Part shown: in pieces, positions 54,408-63,396 of the stretch
Position numbering within the stretch: position 1 is the stretch's first letter
How the letters are laid out: every line of letters starts with the position of its first letter
Origin: Kibdelosporangium aridum
GTDB lineage: Bacteria > Actinomycetota > Actinomycetes > Mycobacteriales > Pseudonocardiaceae
Length of the DNA: 64,000 nucleotides
Assembly (NCBI RefSeq): GCF_900176515.1
Contig: NZ_FWXV01000001.1
Location: 2,080,699 to 2,144,698, forward strand
Direction of reading: 5' to 3'
Position numbers and translations under genes: made by a program
Notes under the pieces: generated by a model
What the model was told of the DNA's origin: nothing
What the model saw: only the letters and a program-made list of their open reading frames with translations
The model's database searches: none

Positions 54408-57400
54408 GTGGCGCTGCGCGGACGACAGAAGGATGCACGCGTCGTTCGAGGGAGTCGACTCATCGGACTGGAAGCCGCAGCGGTCAAGGTCGGACAAGCC
54501 GTCGCACAACACGCCGCCCGTGAATGGCTTCGGCGCCGACGCGCAGCGGGCGAGCGCGCGTCGAGCCTCGCCGAGCTGGCAGCAGCTGAACTGAGCAGCC
54601 CACTGAGTCGCGGCAAGCTGGCCAACGCACTCGAAAGCATCGGACTCGGCGCGGCCGAACAACTCGAGTCGTTCCTTGCCGTGGAGTTCAGAGACCTGCC
54701 AGACAACGAGGTCGCGGCAGCGGCGGCGGCCGCGGTCGAAGCGCTGCAGGCCACGGACTTGTCCGACGAAGCGCTGTTCGCGGCGGACGCCGACCCGGAG
54801 ATCCTGGCCCGCGGCATCCGCCGGACCGTGCCCCGAGGCGCCGGACTCTCCCCGGCCGGTGTCGTGTTGTACGAACGGCTCCTCGACCAGGGCTGCCGGT
54901 ACCTGGTGTCGGTGGTCCGCCAGCTGCCCGCGTTCCAGCCACGAGCATTGACGGAGGTGCTGGATCGTCTGTCCACAGTGGTCGCTCAGGTCACGGACAT
55001 CCTGGCCCACACACCGCGTACCAGCCTGGACGCCCCACGCGGCACGACGCATGACGAGGAGTTCGAGGCCGAGTACCTGCGTTATCTCGCCGACCGCCTT
55101 GATCGCCTTGAGCTGCTGGGCCTCAGCATGCGCAACCGGCCGCGGTTGGCGTTGAGCGTCGCGTACCTCAGCCTGACCGTGTCCGAGCGGGACAGTCCAG
55201 CCCACAGTCCGGACAGTCTCGCCAAGCAGTGGTTCGGCCACGGCGTGGACCGGGACCAGACAAGCACAGTCCGGGTGGAAGCCGCCATCGGCGCGGCGCG
55301 GCGCACACTGGTGCGGGGTGAAGCCGGTTCAGGCAAGACGACGTTGCTCGACTGGATCGCTGTCACCGCGGCCAGGAAGGGATTCACCGAGGCTCTGGCG
55401 GACTGGAACGGGTGTGTGCCGTTCCCGATCCGGTTGCGCCGGTACGTCGGTGCGGATCTGCCAAGGCCGGAACAATTCCTTGATCACGCGGCGAGCTGGC
55501 TGGCCGGGATCATGCCGGAAGGGTGGGTGCATCGATGCCTCCGGTCTGGTCACGCACTCGTGCTTGTCGACGGCGTTGACGAAGTACCACCTCGTCAACG
55601 GATCGCGGTCCGTTCTTGGCTGGGTGAGCTTGTCGCGGTGTACCCGGACATCCGGGTTGTCGTGACCGCCCGGCCCGCGGCGGCTGAGGAGCGGTGGCTC
55701 GCTGAGGAGGACTTCTCCTCGGTGATGTTGGAACAGATGTCCGCGAGTGACGTGCGTCTGTTCCTCAGCCGCTGGCACGAAGCGGCTGCCGAGTCTCTGC
55801 CCCGGGACCCAGCCGAAGCACAGCGGCGGCTGCTCGCCCAGCTCGATGCCCGGCCGCATCTGCGGCAACTGGCCGCCAACCCACTGTTGTGCGCGATGCT
55901 CTGCGCGTTGAACCTCGCACACACGGCTGAGCTTCCGCGCAACCGGATGGAGCTCTACCAGGCGGCGATCGCGATGCTCGTCGACCTGCGCGACGCCGAA
56001 CGGCAGATCTCCGGGCTGCTCGACGTGCGGGAGAAGACCGTTCTGCTGCGCGATCTGGCGTGGCGGCTCACCCTCGGCAGCCGCACCGAACTCAGTCGCG
56101 CGAAGGCACTCGACCACGTCACCCGGAAGCTCCCGGCGATGCCGAACGTCGACGCGCCGCCCGCCGACGTCCTGGACCACCTCCTGGAGCGCAGTGGCGT
56201 GATCCGCGAACCGGTGCCTGGCCGGGTCGACTTCGTGCACCGGACTTTCCAGGAGTACCTGGCCGCCAGCGAAGCCACCGAGGAAGACCACATCGACACG
56301 CTGGCAGGCCACGCCCACGTCGACGCGTGGCGCGAGACGATCGTCATGGCGTGCGGCCACGCCAAGCGCTCCCAGGTCCGCGACCTGCTGACAGCGCTAC
56401 TGGATCGTGCGGAGAACGAACGCCGCCACGCCCGCCACTTGAGACTGCTGGCCGCGGGCTGCCTCGAGACGATCACCGACATCGATCCTGATGTACGGCA
56501 ACGCGTCGACAACATGATCAATGAGTGTCTGGTGCCACCAAGGGGCATCCGTGAGGCCAGGTCGCTGTCTGCGATGGGGCACCGGGTGCTGCGGTATCTG
56601 CCTGGCACACTCGACGAGTTGTCCGAGGCCGCCGCCGCCGCGACCGTCCGGGCAACCGCTCTGACGTGCAACTCGGAGGCACTCACCCGGCTGGTCGGCT
56701 ACGCCGCTGACAAAAGATCAGTGGTACAGCAGGAGCTGCTCGACGCCTGGCAGTATTTCGACCCGGCCCGCTACGCCGAGGAAGTTCTGGCAAGGGTCAC
56801 CTTCGATGGCAAGCGGGTCGAGATCCGCAACCGCCACGCCCTCCCCTATCTGGACAGGTTGCCCGAGGACGTCCAGCTCAGCATCAGGCTGCGCGAACAC
56901 GACAAGGTCACCGACCTGGCGTTCATCGCGGATCTGCGCCGCCCGATCACCGACTTCTGGGCACACGGGTGCTCGGGCCCGATCGACCTGCGCCCACTCG
57001 CCCAGTCCCCTGCGCTCCAGACCATCTTGTTGAGCGGAGCGCACCGGTACACCGGAGTATCCGCACTGCGCAGGCTGCCGAAGCTCGACTACCTGGTCCT
57101 CTATCAAACCAGTGAACGATCGGATATCCGTTTCCTGGAACACCATCCCGATCTGAGAGTCCTCGCTCTGAACAACCTGCGGAACGTCAGGAACTTCGAG
57201 GGTCTCAAGGCCATCCGTGACTTGGAGGTCCTGGCGCTCTACGCGATTCCCCATCTGTCCAGCGCCGCCCCCATCCTCCAGCACCGCCACTTGGAAGTCC
57301 TCCACCTGCAGGACTGTCCCATCGACGACTTGATCGACCAGATCGCCGACGCGTTTCCCGAGCTGGAGGACCTGCGACTGCGAAGCATGCCCAACGTGGT

Positions 57401-57590
57401 CGACCTCGCACAGCTCAGTGCCCTGAAATTGAAGGGACTCTCCCTCACCGGCTCGCCCGCGCGGGACCTGCGACCGCTGGCAGGCATGAGAACCCTGCGT
57501 GTCTTGGTGCTGACGAAGGGCGCGGAGAGCGAATACCAAGGGCTCGACGAACTTCCGGCACAGGTCAGAGTGTCCTATCTGGATTACTAG
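54408..57590 (+). CDS. NACHT-domain protein with C-terminal LRR-like repeats (bacterial NLR-like)
   Basis: 1060 residues from GTG 54408. An N-terminal helical region of about 230 residues (GLEAAAVKVGQAVAQHAAREWLRRRR, AALEALQATDLSDEALF-like AAVEALQATDLSDEALFAADADPEI) resembles NACHT N-terminal helical domains. The NACHT domain has Walker A RGEAGSGKTTLL near residues 304-311, Walker B HALVLVDGVDEVPP near 385, VVVTARPAAAEERWL and HRTFQEYLAASEATE. The C-terminal 250 residues are LRR-like units (LRVLALNNLRNVRNFEGLKAIRDLEVLALYAIPHL, LRVLVLTKG). This architecture matches bNACHT proteins shown to give antiphage defence, an NLR-like signalling switch. Followed by a strong terminator. Confidence 0.9.
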   Translation: MALRGRQKDARVVRGSRLIGLEAAAVKVGQAVAQHAAREWLRRRRAAGERASSLAELAAAELSSPLSRGKLANALESIGLGAAEQLESFLAVEFRDLPDNEVAAAAAAAVEALQATDLSDEALFAADADPEILARGIRRTVPRGAGLSPAGVVLYERLLDQGCRYLVSVVRQLPAFQPRALTEVLDRLSTVVAQVTDILAHTPRTSLDAPRGTTHDEEFEAEYLRYLADRLDRLELLGLSMRNRPRLALSVAYLSLTVSERDSPAHSPDSLAKQWFGHGVDRDQTSTVRVEAAIGAARRTLVRGEAGSGKTTLLDWIAVTAARKGFTEALADWNGCVPFPIRLRRYVGADLPRPEQFLDHAASWLAGIMPEGWVHRCLRSGHALVLVDGVDEVPPRQRIAVRSWLGELVAVYPDIRVVVTARPAAAEERWLAEEDFSSVMLEQMSASDVRLFLSRWHEAAAESLPRDPAEAQRRLLAQLDARPHLRQLAANPLLCAMLCALNLAHTAELPRNRMELYQAAIAMLVDLRDAERQISGLLDVREKTVLLRDLAWRLTLGSRTELSRAKALDHVTRKLPAMPNVDAPPADVLDHLLERSGVIREPVPGRVDFVHRTFQEYLAASEATEEDHIDTLAGHAHVDAWRETIVMACGHAKRSQVRDLLTALLDRAENERRHARHLRLLAAGCLETITDIDPDVRQRVDNMINECLVPPRGIREARSLSAMGHRVLRYLPGTLDELSEAAAAATVRATALTCNSEALTRLVGYAADKRSVVQQELLDAWQYFDPARYAEEVLARVTFDGKRVEIRNRHALPYLDRLPEDVQLSIRLREHDKVTDLAFIADLRRPITDFWAHGCSGPIDLRPLAQSPALQTILLSGAHRYTGVSALRRLPKLDYLVLYQTSERSDIRFLEHHPDLRVLALNNLRNVRNFEGLKAIRDLEVLALYAIPHLSSAAPILQHRHLEVLHLQDCPIDDLIDQIADAFPELEDLRLRSMPNVVDLAQLSALKLKGLSLTGSPARDLRPLAGMRTLRVLVLTKGAESEYQGLDELPAQVRVSYLDY

Positions 57591-57591
57591 A

Positions 57592-57620
57592 GGTGGGCCG
57601 GTCCGCCAGACCGGCCCACC
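57592..57620. terminator. Hairpin terminator, 12-bp perfect stem
   Basis: GGTGGGCCGGTC (57592-57603) pairs with GACCGGCCCACC (57609-57620) around a 5-nt loop, between the convergent NACHT and GH87-like genes. Confidence 0.85.
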
Positions 57621-57629
57621 CCGACAACA

Positions 57630-60600
57630 TCAGCTTCCGGTGATGGTGAAGCTGGATCCTGGTTCGACCACTATGTTTCCGTTGGCCGAATTCGTGATGG
57701 TCACGTTGTTCAGGGTAGCGCTTCCTCTTGCGCTTCCCTGCGCCAGGATTCCGGCGCCGTTGTTCGACTTGTCGATGCGGACGTTCGTGATGGCGACGTT
57801 CGGCATGTTGCCTCCGCCGCCCTTGAACTGGATGCCGTCATACGTCGAGTCGACGATTTCCGTGTCGCGGATCGTCACTCCGGTGATGTCGCGGTTCTGG
57901 GCGAACAGGGTGATCGCGCCGAACTTTTGCGCTTCGCCCCAGAACACGCCGCCGGCGCGGTACAGGCCGTTGTTGGCGATCAGCGTCTGCCCGCTGAAGG
58001 GCAGCGGGTCATGGTCGGTCGCCAGCATGATGCCCGGGTAGTTCATCATGTCGTAGATCAGGTTGTTCTCGATCTTGTTGTTGTAGCCGCCGTAGATCGC
58101 CGCTCCGTTCGCGCGCCATGGCAGTTGGATCGTGTTGTTCACGAAGCTGTTGTCGTGCGCGATGTCCACCGCCGGGTCCTTCACGTACCTGTTGGCCCAC
58201 ACCGCCAGCGAGTCGTCACCCGTTGTCCGGAAGGACGAGTTGAACACGCGGGAGTTGCGGGTTCCGTTGGTGAAGTTGATGCCGTCCGCGTAGGTGTTGC
58301 GAATCCGCATCCCGGTGAACTCCAGGCCGTCCGCCGGTCCCCACAGCTCCGGGATGTTGTCGAAGTCCCTTCCCACCCAGACGCCGACGTTCGCGTGTTC
58401 GATCCAGACGTTGCTGATCTTCGTCCCGGTGCCGAAGCGGCCGTTGAGGCCCACTCCGCCTTCCGCTCCCCCACCGCCGCGGATGCGGCCCGATCCGAAG
58501 ATCGCTATGTCCGAGATCTGCACGTTCTTGTCGATGTCGAAGCCGAAGTTGCCTTCGTGCGGATGGTTGATGCCACCGGCGTTCTGCGGCTCGGTCAGCG
58601 TGTACAGCTGCGAATGCCACATGCCCGCGCCCCGGATCGTCACGTTGCTGATCCCGACCTGGTTGTACTGCCCGCGGTTAAGCGGGTCGTCGGTCAGGAT
58701 CTTCTGCTCCTGCCGCCACTGCCCTGCCGGGATCCACACGCAGCTGATCACGCCGTTCTGGTCGTCGGTCACTGCTTTCTGGATCGCCGCGGTGTCGTCG
58801 ATGCCGTCGTTCGGGATCGCGCCGTACGACGTGATCGATGTGCAGCCGGCCGGCTGGCTTGCCGGCGGTGCGACCTGTTCGAGGTCGATCAGGTCGATGA
58901 TGTAGAACGCGGCCGTATCCGAAGCGTCACGCTGCAGCCGGAACTTCGTGCCCGGCGGGTACGAAGTGGACAGCAGGGCATGTGATTCGTCGAACAGCCT
59001 GCGCGCGTTGGCTTGCGGGCTGTTCGTCAGGCCTTCAGGATCGTCTGTGGTTCCGTACAGCCAGCTGTGCTTGGACGACAACGACAGCTTCTGGGCGAAC
59101 GTCCCGTTGATGTACAAGCTGATCGTCGCGTCGATACCGCCGCCGCTGGGCGCGTCCGGAATGGAGTTGCGCACGACGATCGAGTTCGCCGCGTTGGCCG
59201 ACGTGAACTCGACGAACTGACCCGTGCTGTTGAGCCGCACCGACTCACGGCCGGAGGACTCGGTCGCGAAGTTGGTGTGCCCGAAGGTGCGCAGCGGGTC
59301 GGTCTGCAGCAGAGTTCCTTGGTAGTTCGCGGCTTCTGCCTCGTATTCGACGTAAGGCAACGCCGCGCCGCGGCCCACCACGATCGCTTTCGACAGGGAG
59401 TTGTTGTTCTCGTTCGTCTCGGTGACGACGTTGGTCGCGTCAGCGGTCGCGGTGATCGTGGCGCCGCCGCTTATGGCGGTCCAGCTACCGGTGACAGGGA
59501 CGTTGACGGTCGCACTGGCGGCGATGGACGACGTATTGGTGTTCAACGTCGTGCCACCAACGGTCAGGCGCGTCACCGTCGTCGCGCCGGACGCCGTGGT
59601 GCCGCGGTTGTTGACGGAGACCGTGAAGGTGACGGAGGCCCCGACCGCCGGGTTGGGCGGGTTCGACGTGATGTTGGTAATCAGCAGGTCAGGGCCGGGC
59701 GCCTGGCCGACGACCAGCTGCGTGGACGACGTCAGGCTGTTGTTGCCATCATTTTGTTCAACAATTGCATTGTTTGGATCAACAACCGACGTGACCGGGT
59801 AGCTGCCCATCGCACGCCTGCCGACGTCCACGGCGACCGTGGCCGACGCACCGGCAGCAAGAGCAGGAACAGGGCCGCTACCAGCGACAACGCCGCCGAG
59901 ACTGACGTTGACCGTGGTCGCTCCCGCGGCGGCTGTACCGATGTTCTGCACAGTCGCACGGACCGTGATGGTGTCGGTCTCCGAGGGCGACGCCGGAGTC
60001 CAGGACAACGCCGAGACCGTCAGGTCCGGGTTCGGCGCGGCCGTTCCCATCACCAGCAATTCGGCCACCTGTCCGCCAGGCGCGCCGGTGTTGGCCGTGA
60101 AACGCAGTCTCAGATCGGCCACCCGCCCGGTCACCGGAATGGTCACCGTGTTGCTGGATGACGGGTTGAAAGCGTACTGCGCCAACGCTTTCAGCGAGGA
60201 GAACGAGGTCGCCGACTGTTCCCGGCCGAGGACTTCAATGGTCTGCGTGCGCGGTCCCCAGATCGGGTCGGGGTTGAGCTTGACGACCACCGAGCTGATG
60301 TCGGCGTTCGACCCCAGCTTGACCGTCAGGTTTCCGTCGAAACCAGCGGACTCCCAGTACGTGCCCACGTTGTTGTCGTTGGCGTTGGCCGCGACAAAGT
60401 TGTGCACATGCGAGTTGGCTTCGACCGGCTTGCCCGCTGCTATGTTGCCTTCTCCCCCGCCAGGAGGCGGTTCGCTGTCGGGCCCGTAGATCTCGAACTC
60501 CGACAGCTGTGCCGCCGGCCAGCCGGTGTTCGCGGTGACGTGCACCCGCACGTAGCGCACGGTCGTCGCAGGGAAATCAATGGTCACCGTGTTGGCTGAG

Positions 60601-60989
60601 GACGGCGAGAACACGTGGCCGGCCGAGGCTGACAACGAGGTGAAGGTGGCGGCGTCGGTACCGCCCTGCACGCTGAGAGTCTGCGTGCGCGCGCCCCACG
60701 AGCCAGGCAGTTTCAGCATCACCTGGTTGACGCTGACGCTGGTGCCGAGATCGACTTGAACCCATTGCGGGAGGGCGTTGTTCGTGCTTTCCCAGTACGT
60801 CTGAGCGTTGCCGTCATTGACGTTGCCTGCCGGGTATCCACCCTGGGTACCGCTCGTCGTGACCGTCTTGCCGATGGACAGGTTGGGGCCGTCGGCCGCC
60901 AACGCCGGACTCGACGAGATCCCTGCGGCGAGCAGACCCGCTGCGAGGATGCCGCTGACCAGCCGCAAGCGACGCTGCTTACGTTTCAT
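57630..60989 (-). CDS. Multimodular secreted GH87-like alpha-1,3-glucanase (mutanase/mycodextranase family)
   Basis: 1119 residues from ATG 60989 with AGAGGAC upstream. A Sec signal (VSGILAAGLLAAGISSSPALAA) is followed by two galactose-binding/discoidin-like modules (about 35-165 and 170-312), two CARDB modules (PDLTVSALSW from about 313 and PDLLITNITS from about 429, each with VVxxxNxVxExNxxNNS), a beta-sandwich (YVEYEAEAANYQG onward) and a right-handed beta-helix (TSITSYGAIPNDGIDDTAAI onward). The helix carries NTYADGIN and RTTGDDSL: Asp902, Asp925 and Asp926, with the same spacing as the three catalytic Asp residues reported for GH87 alpha-1,3-glucanases. Predicted to cleave fungal or dental-type alpha-glucans. 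Confidence 0.8.
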   Translation of the reverse strand: MKRKQRRLRLVSGILAAGLLAAGISSSPALAADGPNLSIGKTVTTSGTQGGYPAGNVNDGNAQTYWESTNNALPQWVQVDLGTSVSVNQVMLKLPGSWGARTQTLSVQGGTDAATFTSLSASAGHVFSPSSANTVTIDFPATTVRYVRVHVTANTGWPAAQLSEFEIYGPDSEPPPGGGEGNIAAGKPVEANSHVHNFVAANANDNNVGTYWESAGFDGNLTVKLGSNADISSVVVKLNPDPIWGPRTQTIEVLGREQSATSFSSLKALAQYAFNPSSSNTVTIPVTGRVADLRLRFTANTGAPGGQVAELLVMGTAAPNPDLTVSALSWTPASPSETDTITVRATVQNIGTAAAGATTVNVSLGGVVAGSGPVPALAAGASATVAVDVGRRAMGSYPVTSVVDPNNAIVEQNDGNNSLTSSTQLVVGQAPGPDLLITNITSNPPNPAVGASVTFTVSVNNRGTTASGATTVTRLTVGGTTLNTNTSSIAASATVNVPVTGSWTAISGGATITATADATNVVTETNENNNSLSKAIVVGRGAALPYVEYEAEAANYQGTLLQTDPLRTFGHTNFATESSGRESVRLNSTGQFVEFTSANAANSIVVRNSIPDAPSGGGIDATISLYINGTFAQKLSLSSKHSWLYGTTDDPEGLTNSPQANARRLFDESHALLSTSYPPGTKFRLQRDASDTAAFYIIDLIDLEQVAPPASQPAGCTSITSYGAIPNDGIDDTAAIQKAVTDDQNGVISCVWIPAGQWRQEQKILTDDPLNRGQYNQVGISNVTIRGAGMWHSQLYTLTEPQNAGGINHPHEGNFGFDIDKNVQISDIAIFGSGRIRGGGGAEGGVGLNGRFGTGTKISNVWIEHANVGVWVGRDFDNIPELWGPADGLEFTGMRIRNTYADGINFTNGTRNSRVFNSSFRTTGDDSLAVWANRYVKDPAVDIAHDNSFVNNTIQLPWRANGAAIYGGYNNKIENNLIYDMMNYPGIMLATDHDPLPFSGQTLIANNGLYRAGGVFWGEAQKFGAITLFAQNRDITGVTIRDTEIVDSTYDGIQFKGGGGNMPNVAITNVRIDKSNNGAGILAQGSARGSATLNNVTITNSANGNIVVEPGSSFTITGS

Positions 60990-61130
60990 GGTGTCCTCTG
61001 TTCTGTTGTGAGGGCAGGGAAGAACAGGCAGACGCCGAGGACGCGTCTGCCGCAAAATTGAGCACTGTTAGCTACGTTCTTGCAGGGTCAGCTTCAAAGT
61101 TTTCAGACCCATGCGGGTTAAGTCAACGGT

Positions 61131-61775
61131 TCAGACGTGCCCGCGCAGCCGCGACCAGGCCAGCACCACGTGCACCCGGTCGGGGACGCCGAGTTTGCCC
61201 AGGATGTTCGACACGTGGACCTTCACCGTGTACCGGCTGATGGTCAGCCGTTCCGCGATCTCGTCGTTGGCCAGCCCGGCGGCGATCAGCTCGCCGACCT
61301 GGCGTTCCCGCGGTGACAAGCCCTGGATCGCCCGCAGCAGCGCCTGATCTTCGTCCGTCGGCATCGCGGGACGGAACGCGGTGATCATCCGCGCCGTGGC
61401 CTCCGGCGCGAGCACGGCCTGACCTGCGGCAACGATGCGAATGCCGTCCCGCAGCCGTTCGCTGGGCGCGTCCTTCAGCAAGAAGCCGCTGGCACCGGCC
61501 TGCAGGGCGGCATAGACGTAACTGTCGAGGTCATAGGTCGTGAGGATGAGGACTCGTGTGCGGCTTGAGACCCGGCGGGTCGCTTCGATCCCGTCCAGTA
61601 CGGGCATCCGGATGTCCATCAGCACGACGTCCGGCGCGTGCTGATCGACCGCGGTCACGGCTTCCTGCCCGTTCGCCGCGACGCCCACAACCGACAGATC
61701 GGCCGCCGCGTCGATGATCTTGGTCAACGCTTCCCTGAGCAACTGTTCGTCATCGCAGACGACTACGCGGAGCAC
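61131..61775 (-). CDS. NarL/LuxR-family response regulator
   Basis: 214 residues from GTG 61775. The receiver domain has VVVCDDEQ, phospho-acceptor DVVLMDIRMPVLDG, TTYD and LKDA (Lys) in the right order; the C-terminal LuxR-type HTH is LSPRERQVGELIAAGLANDEIAERLTISRYTVKVHVSNILGKLGV. Its start lies within the 3' end of the sensor kinase gene (13-bp overlap), so they are coupled. Target genes unknown. Confidence 0.95.
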   Translation of the reverse strand: MLRVVVCDDEQLLREALTKIIDAAADLSVVGVAANGQEAVTAVDQHAPDVVLMDIRMPVLDGIEATRRVSSRTRVLILTTYDLDSYVYAALQAGASGFLLKDAPSERLRDGIRIVAAGQAVLAPEATARMITAFRPAMPTDEDQALLRAIQGLSPRERQVGELIAAGLANDEIAERLTISRYTVKVHVSNILGKLGVPDRVHVVLAWSRLRGHV

Positions 61776-62890
61776 GCAACGCTCCTCACTGGCAGAACAG
61801 CACGCACCTCGAACCCGCCATCGGCAGACGGCCCCGCATGAAGCGTGCCTCCGACAAGGGAAACCCGTTCACGCATCCCGACCAAACCCAAGCCAGTCCC
61901 AGGGTTCGGCGTGATCACCCGTGGCGCGTTGACAACCACAACAGACAGTTGATCTGCCGCGAAGGACAACGAGACAGTTGTCGCGACTGGCCCGGCGTGT
62001 TTGATCACGTTCGTCAGCGACTCCTGGATCACCCGATAGGCGGCGTGTTCGATGCTGGCGTCCAGTAACCCGGCCTTTCCTTGCTGTATCAAGGTGATCT
62101 CCAGCGGAGTCGACGAGATCAGCTCGTCGATCTGAGCGAGGCCGGGCGGCACGATCAAGGGGTCGTGATCGGTGGCGGACGCGTTGGCGCGCAACACGCC
62201 GAGCAAGCGCCGCAACTCCGCGAGGGAGTTGCGGCCGGTCCGCGCGACCCTGTCCAGGGTCTCTCGCGCCTCGTCGGGTGATCCGGTCTCCGCAGCCGCG
62301 GTGGCGTCGAGGACCATCGCGGTCACCGAGTGGTTCAGGATGTCGTGCAATTCCCTTGCCAGCAGGGCTCTTTCACGTTCGACGACCTGTGTCCGCTCGG
62401 CTTCGAGCTCGCGGATCCTGGAGCGCTGGCGTGCGCCGAGCCGTCCGTTCGACCAGAACCCCACGAACATCACCGCGACCGAGACGATGCCGACCACGGC
62501 GAACCCCGGCTGCGAACCACCCACGATGCTCACGAACATCCCGATGGCCAGCAACGTCAGGCCGATGGCGAGCCCGATTCGTTGCTGCACCGGCTTTCCC
62601 CACGTGCCCAGTGCGAACGTCGCCGCGAGGACTCCGACGAAGATCTCATTGTCCAGCACGACCAGCACGGTTTCCAGGGCCATCACCATCAGCAGGACCG
62701 TCAGCGGCAACCGGCGGCACCACACGAGCGTGAACGTCTGCGCCGTCGCCACCCCGAGCATGATCCCGGTGTGCGGCTCCACCGGATCGTCCAGTATGGA
62801 CAGCCAGGCGACCATCAGCGGCAGCAGCGCGATGAGTCCGTCGCTCAGTCGCTCCAGGCCAGCACGGCCTGCTTGCGCACCCGCCACCAC
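61763..62890 (-). CDS. Sensor histidine kinase (HisKA_3 type)
   Basis: About 375 residues. Several transmembrane helices in the N-terminal part (LIALLPLMVAWL, TVLLMVMALETVLVVL, LAIGLTLLAIGMFV, FAVVGIVSVAVMFVGFW) are followed by the dimerisation/phosphoacceptor motif ERERALLARELHDILNHSVTAMVL (His in ELHD) and a HATPase domain (YRVIQESLTNVIKHA, GTGLGLVGMRERV). The start is hard to fix: GTG 62890 lies inside the end of the upstream gene, which fits translational coupling. Pairs with the response regulator. Confidence 0.9.
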   Translation of the reverse strand: MVAGAQAGRAGLERLSDGLIALLPLMVAWLSILDDPVEPHTGIMLGVATAQTFTLVWCRRLPLTVLLMVMALETVLVVLDNEIFVGVLAATFALGTWGKPVQQRIGLAIGLTLLAIGMFVSIVGGSQPGFAVVGIVSVAVMFVGFWSNGRLGARQRSRIRELEAERTQVVERERALLARELHDILNHSVTAMVLDATAAAETGSPDEARETLDRVARTGRNSLAELRRLLGVLRANASATDHDPLIVPPGLAQIDELISSTPLEITLIQQGKAGLLDASIEHAAYRVIQESLTNVIKHAGPVATTVSLSFAADQLSVVVVNAPRVITPNPGTGLGLVGMRERVSLVGGTLHAGPSADGGFEVRAVLPVRSVACSA

Positions 62891-63396
62891 TTGCGGCCAA
62901 GCAACAGCAACGCGATCGTCCACGGGATCATGCCGACCGTCCAGCTCAGCGCCGCCGGTGGGCCCGGCGTCGGCCCCGCCAGGACCGGCAGCGTCCCTGT
63001 CCCGACCCCGGGCACGGTGAATTCGAAGCGCCACATGCCCTCCTCGGGTAATGCCACGACATCCAGCCCCCACGCGTGGCGCGCCTGCGGATGCCGCTGC
63101 AACTTCATGTCGGCCTCGCCGTCGAGACCCACGATGCCCAGAGCCTTCGGTTCCCCGGACGGCGCGATCGCCCGCACGGTGCCGGTGCGCCCTTCGATTC
63201 CCCCAGCGGGCTCGAACGTGAAGTCTAGCGATCGCCCGGCTCTGATGGGCCAGTCCGAGAAAGACGCGGTCAACGTGCTGTTGCCCAACGGGATCCGCTC
63301 GCTGTGCACGATCGTCAACGGCTCTACCTGCGCCGACGCGACCGGTGCCGACAAGATCAACAGAGCGGCCACACTGAGCGCGATTCGTAGCCTCAT
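62845..63396 (-). CDS. Membrane-anchored extracytoplasmic protein of the two-component locus
   Basis: 183 residues from ATG 63396. A Sec signal (MRLRIALSVAALLILSAPVASAQ) is followed by a beta-rich extracytoplasmic domain (TLTASFSDWPIRAGRSLDFTFEPAGG, WRFEFTVPG) and a C-terminal transmembrane helix (IPWTIALLLLG) with a basic cytoplasmic tail. The fold pattern is like FixH/YtkA-type or CopC-like sensing domains, but no ligand can be assigned. ATG overlaps the stop of the upstream gene (ATGA), and its 3' end overlaps the kinase start, so all four genes appear to be one coupled operon. Confidence 0.7.
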   Translation of the reverse strand: MRLRIALSVAALLILSAPVASAQVEPLTIVHSERIPLGNSTLTASFSDWPIRAGRSLDFTFEPAGGIEGRTGTVRAIAPSGEPKALGIVGLDGEADMKLQRHPQARHAWGLDVVALPEEGMWRFEFTVPGVGTGTLPVLAGPTPGPPAALSWTVGMIPWTIALLLLGRKWWRVRKQAVLAWSD

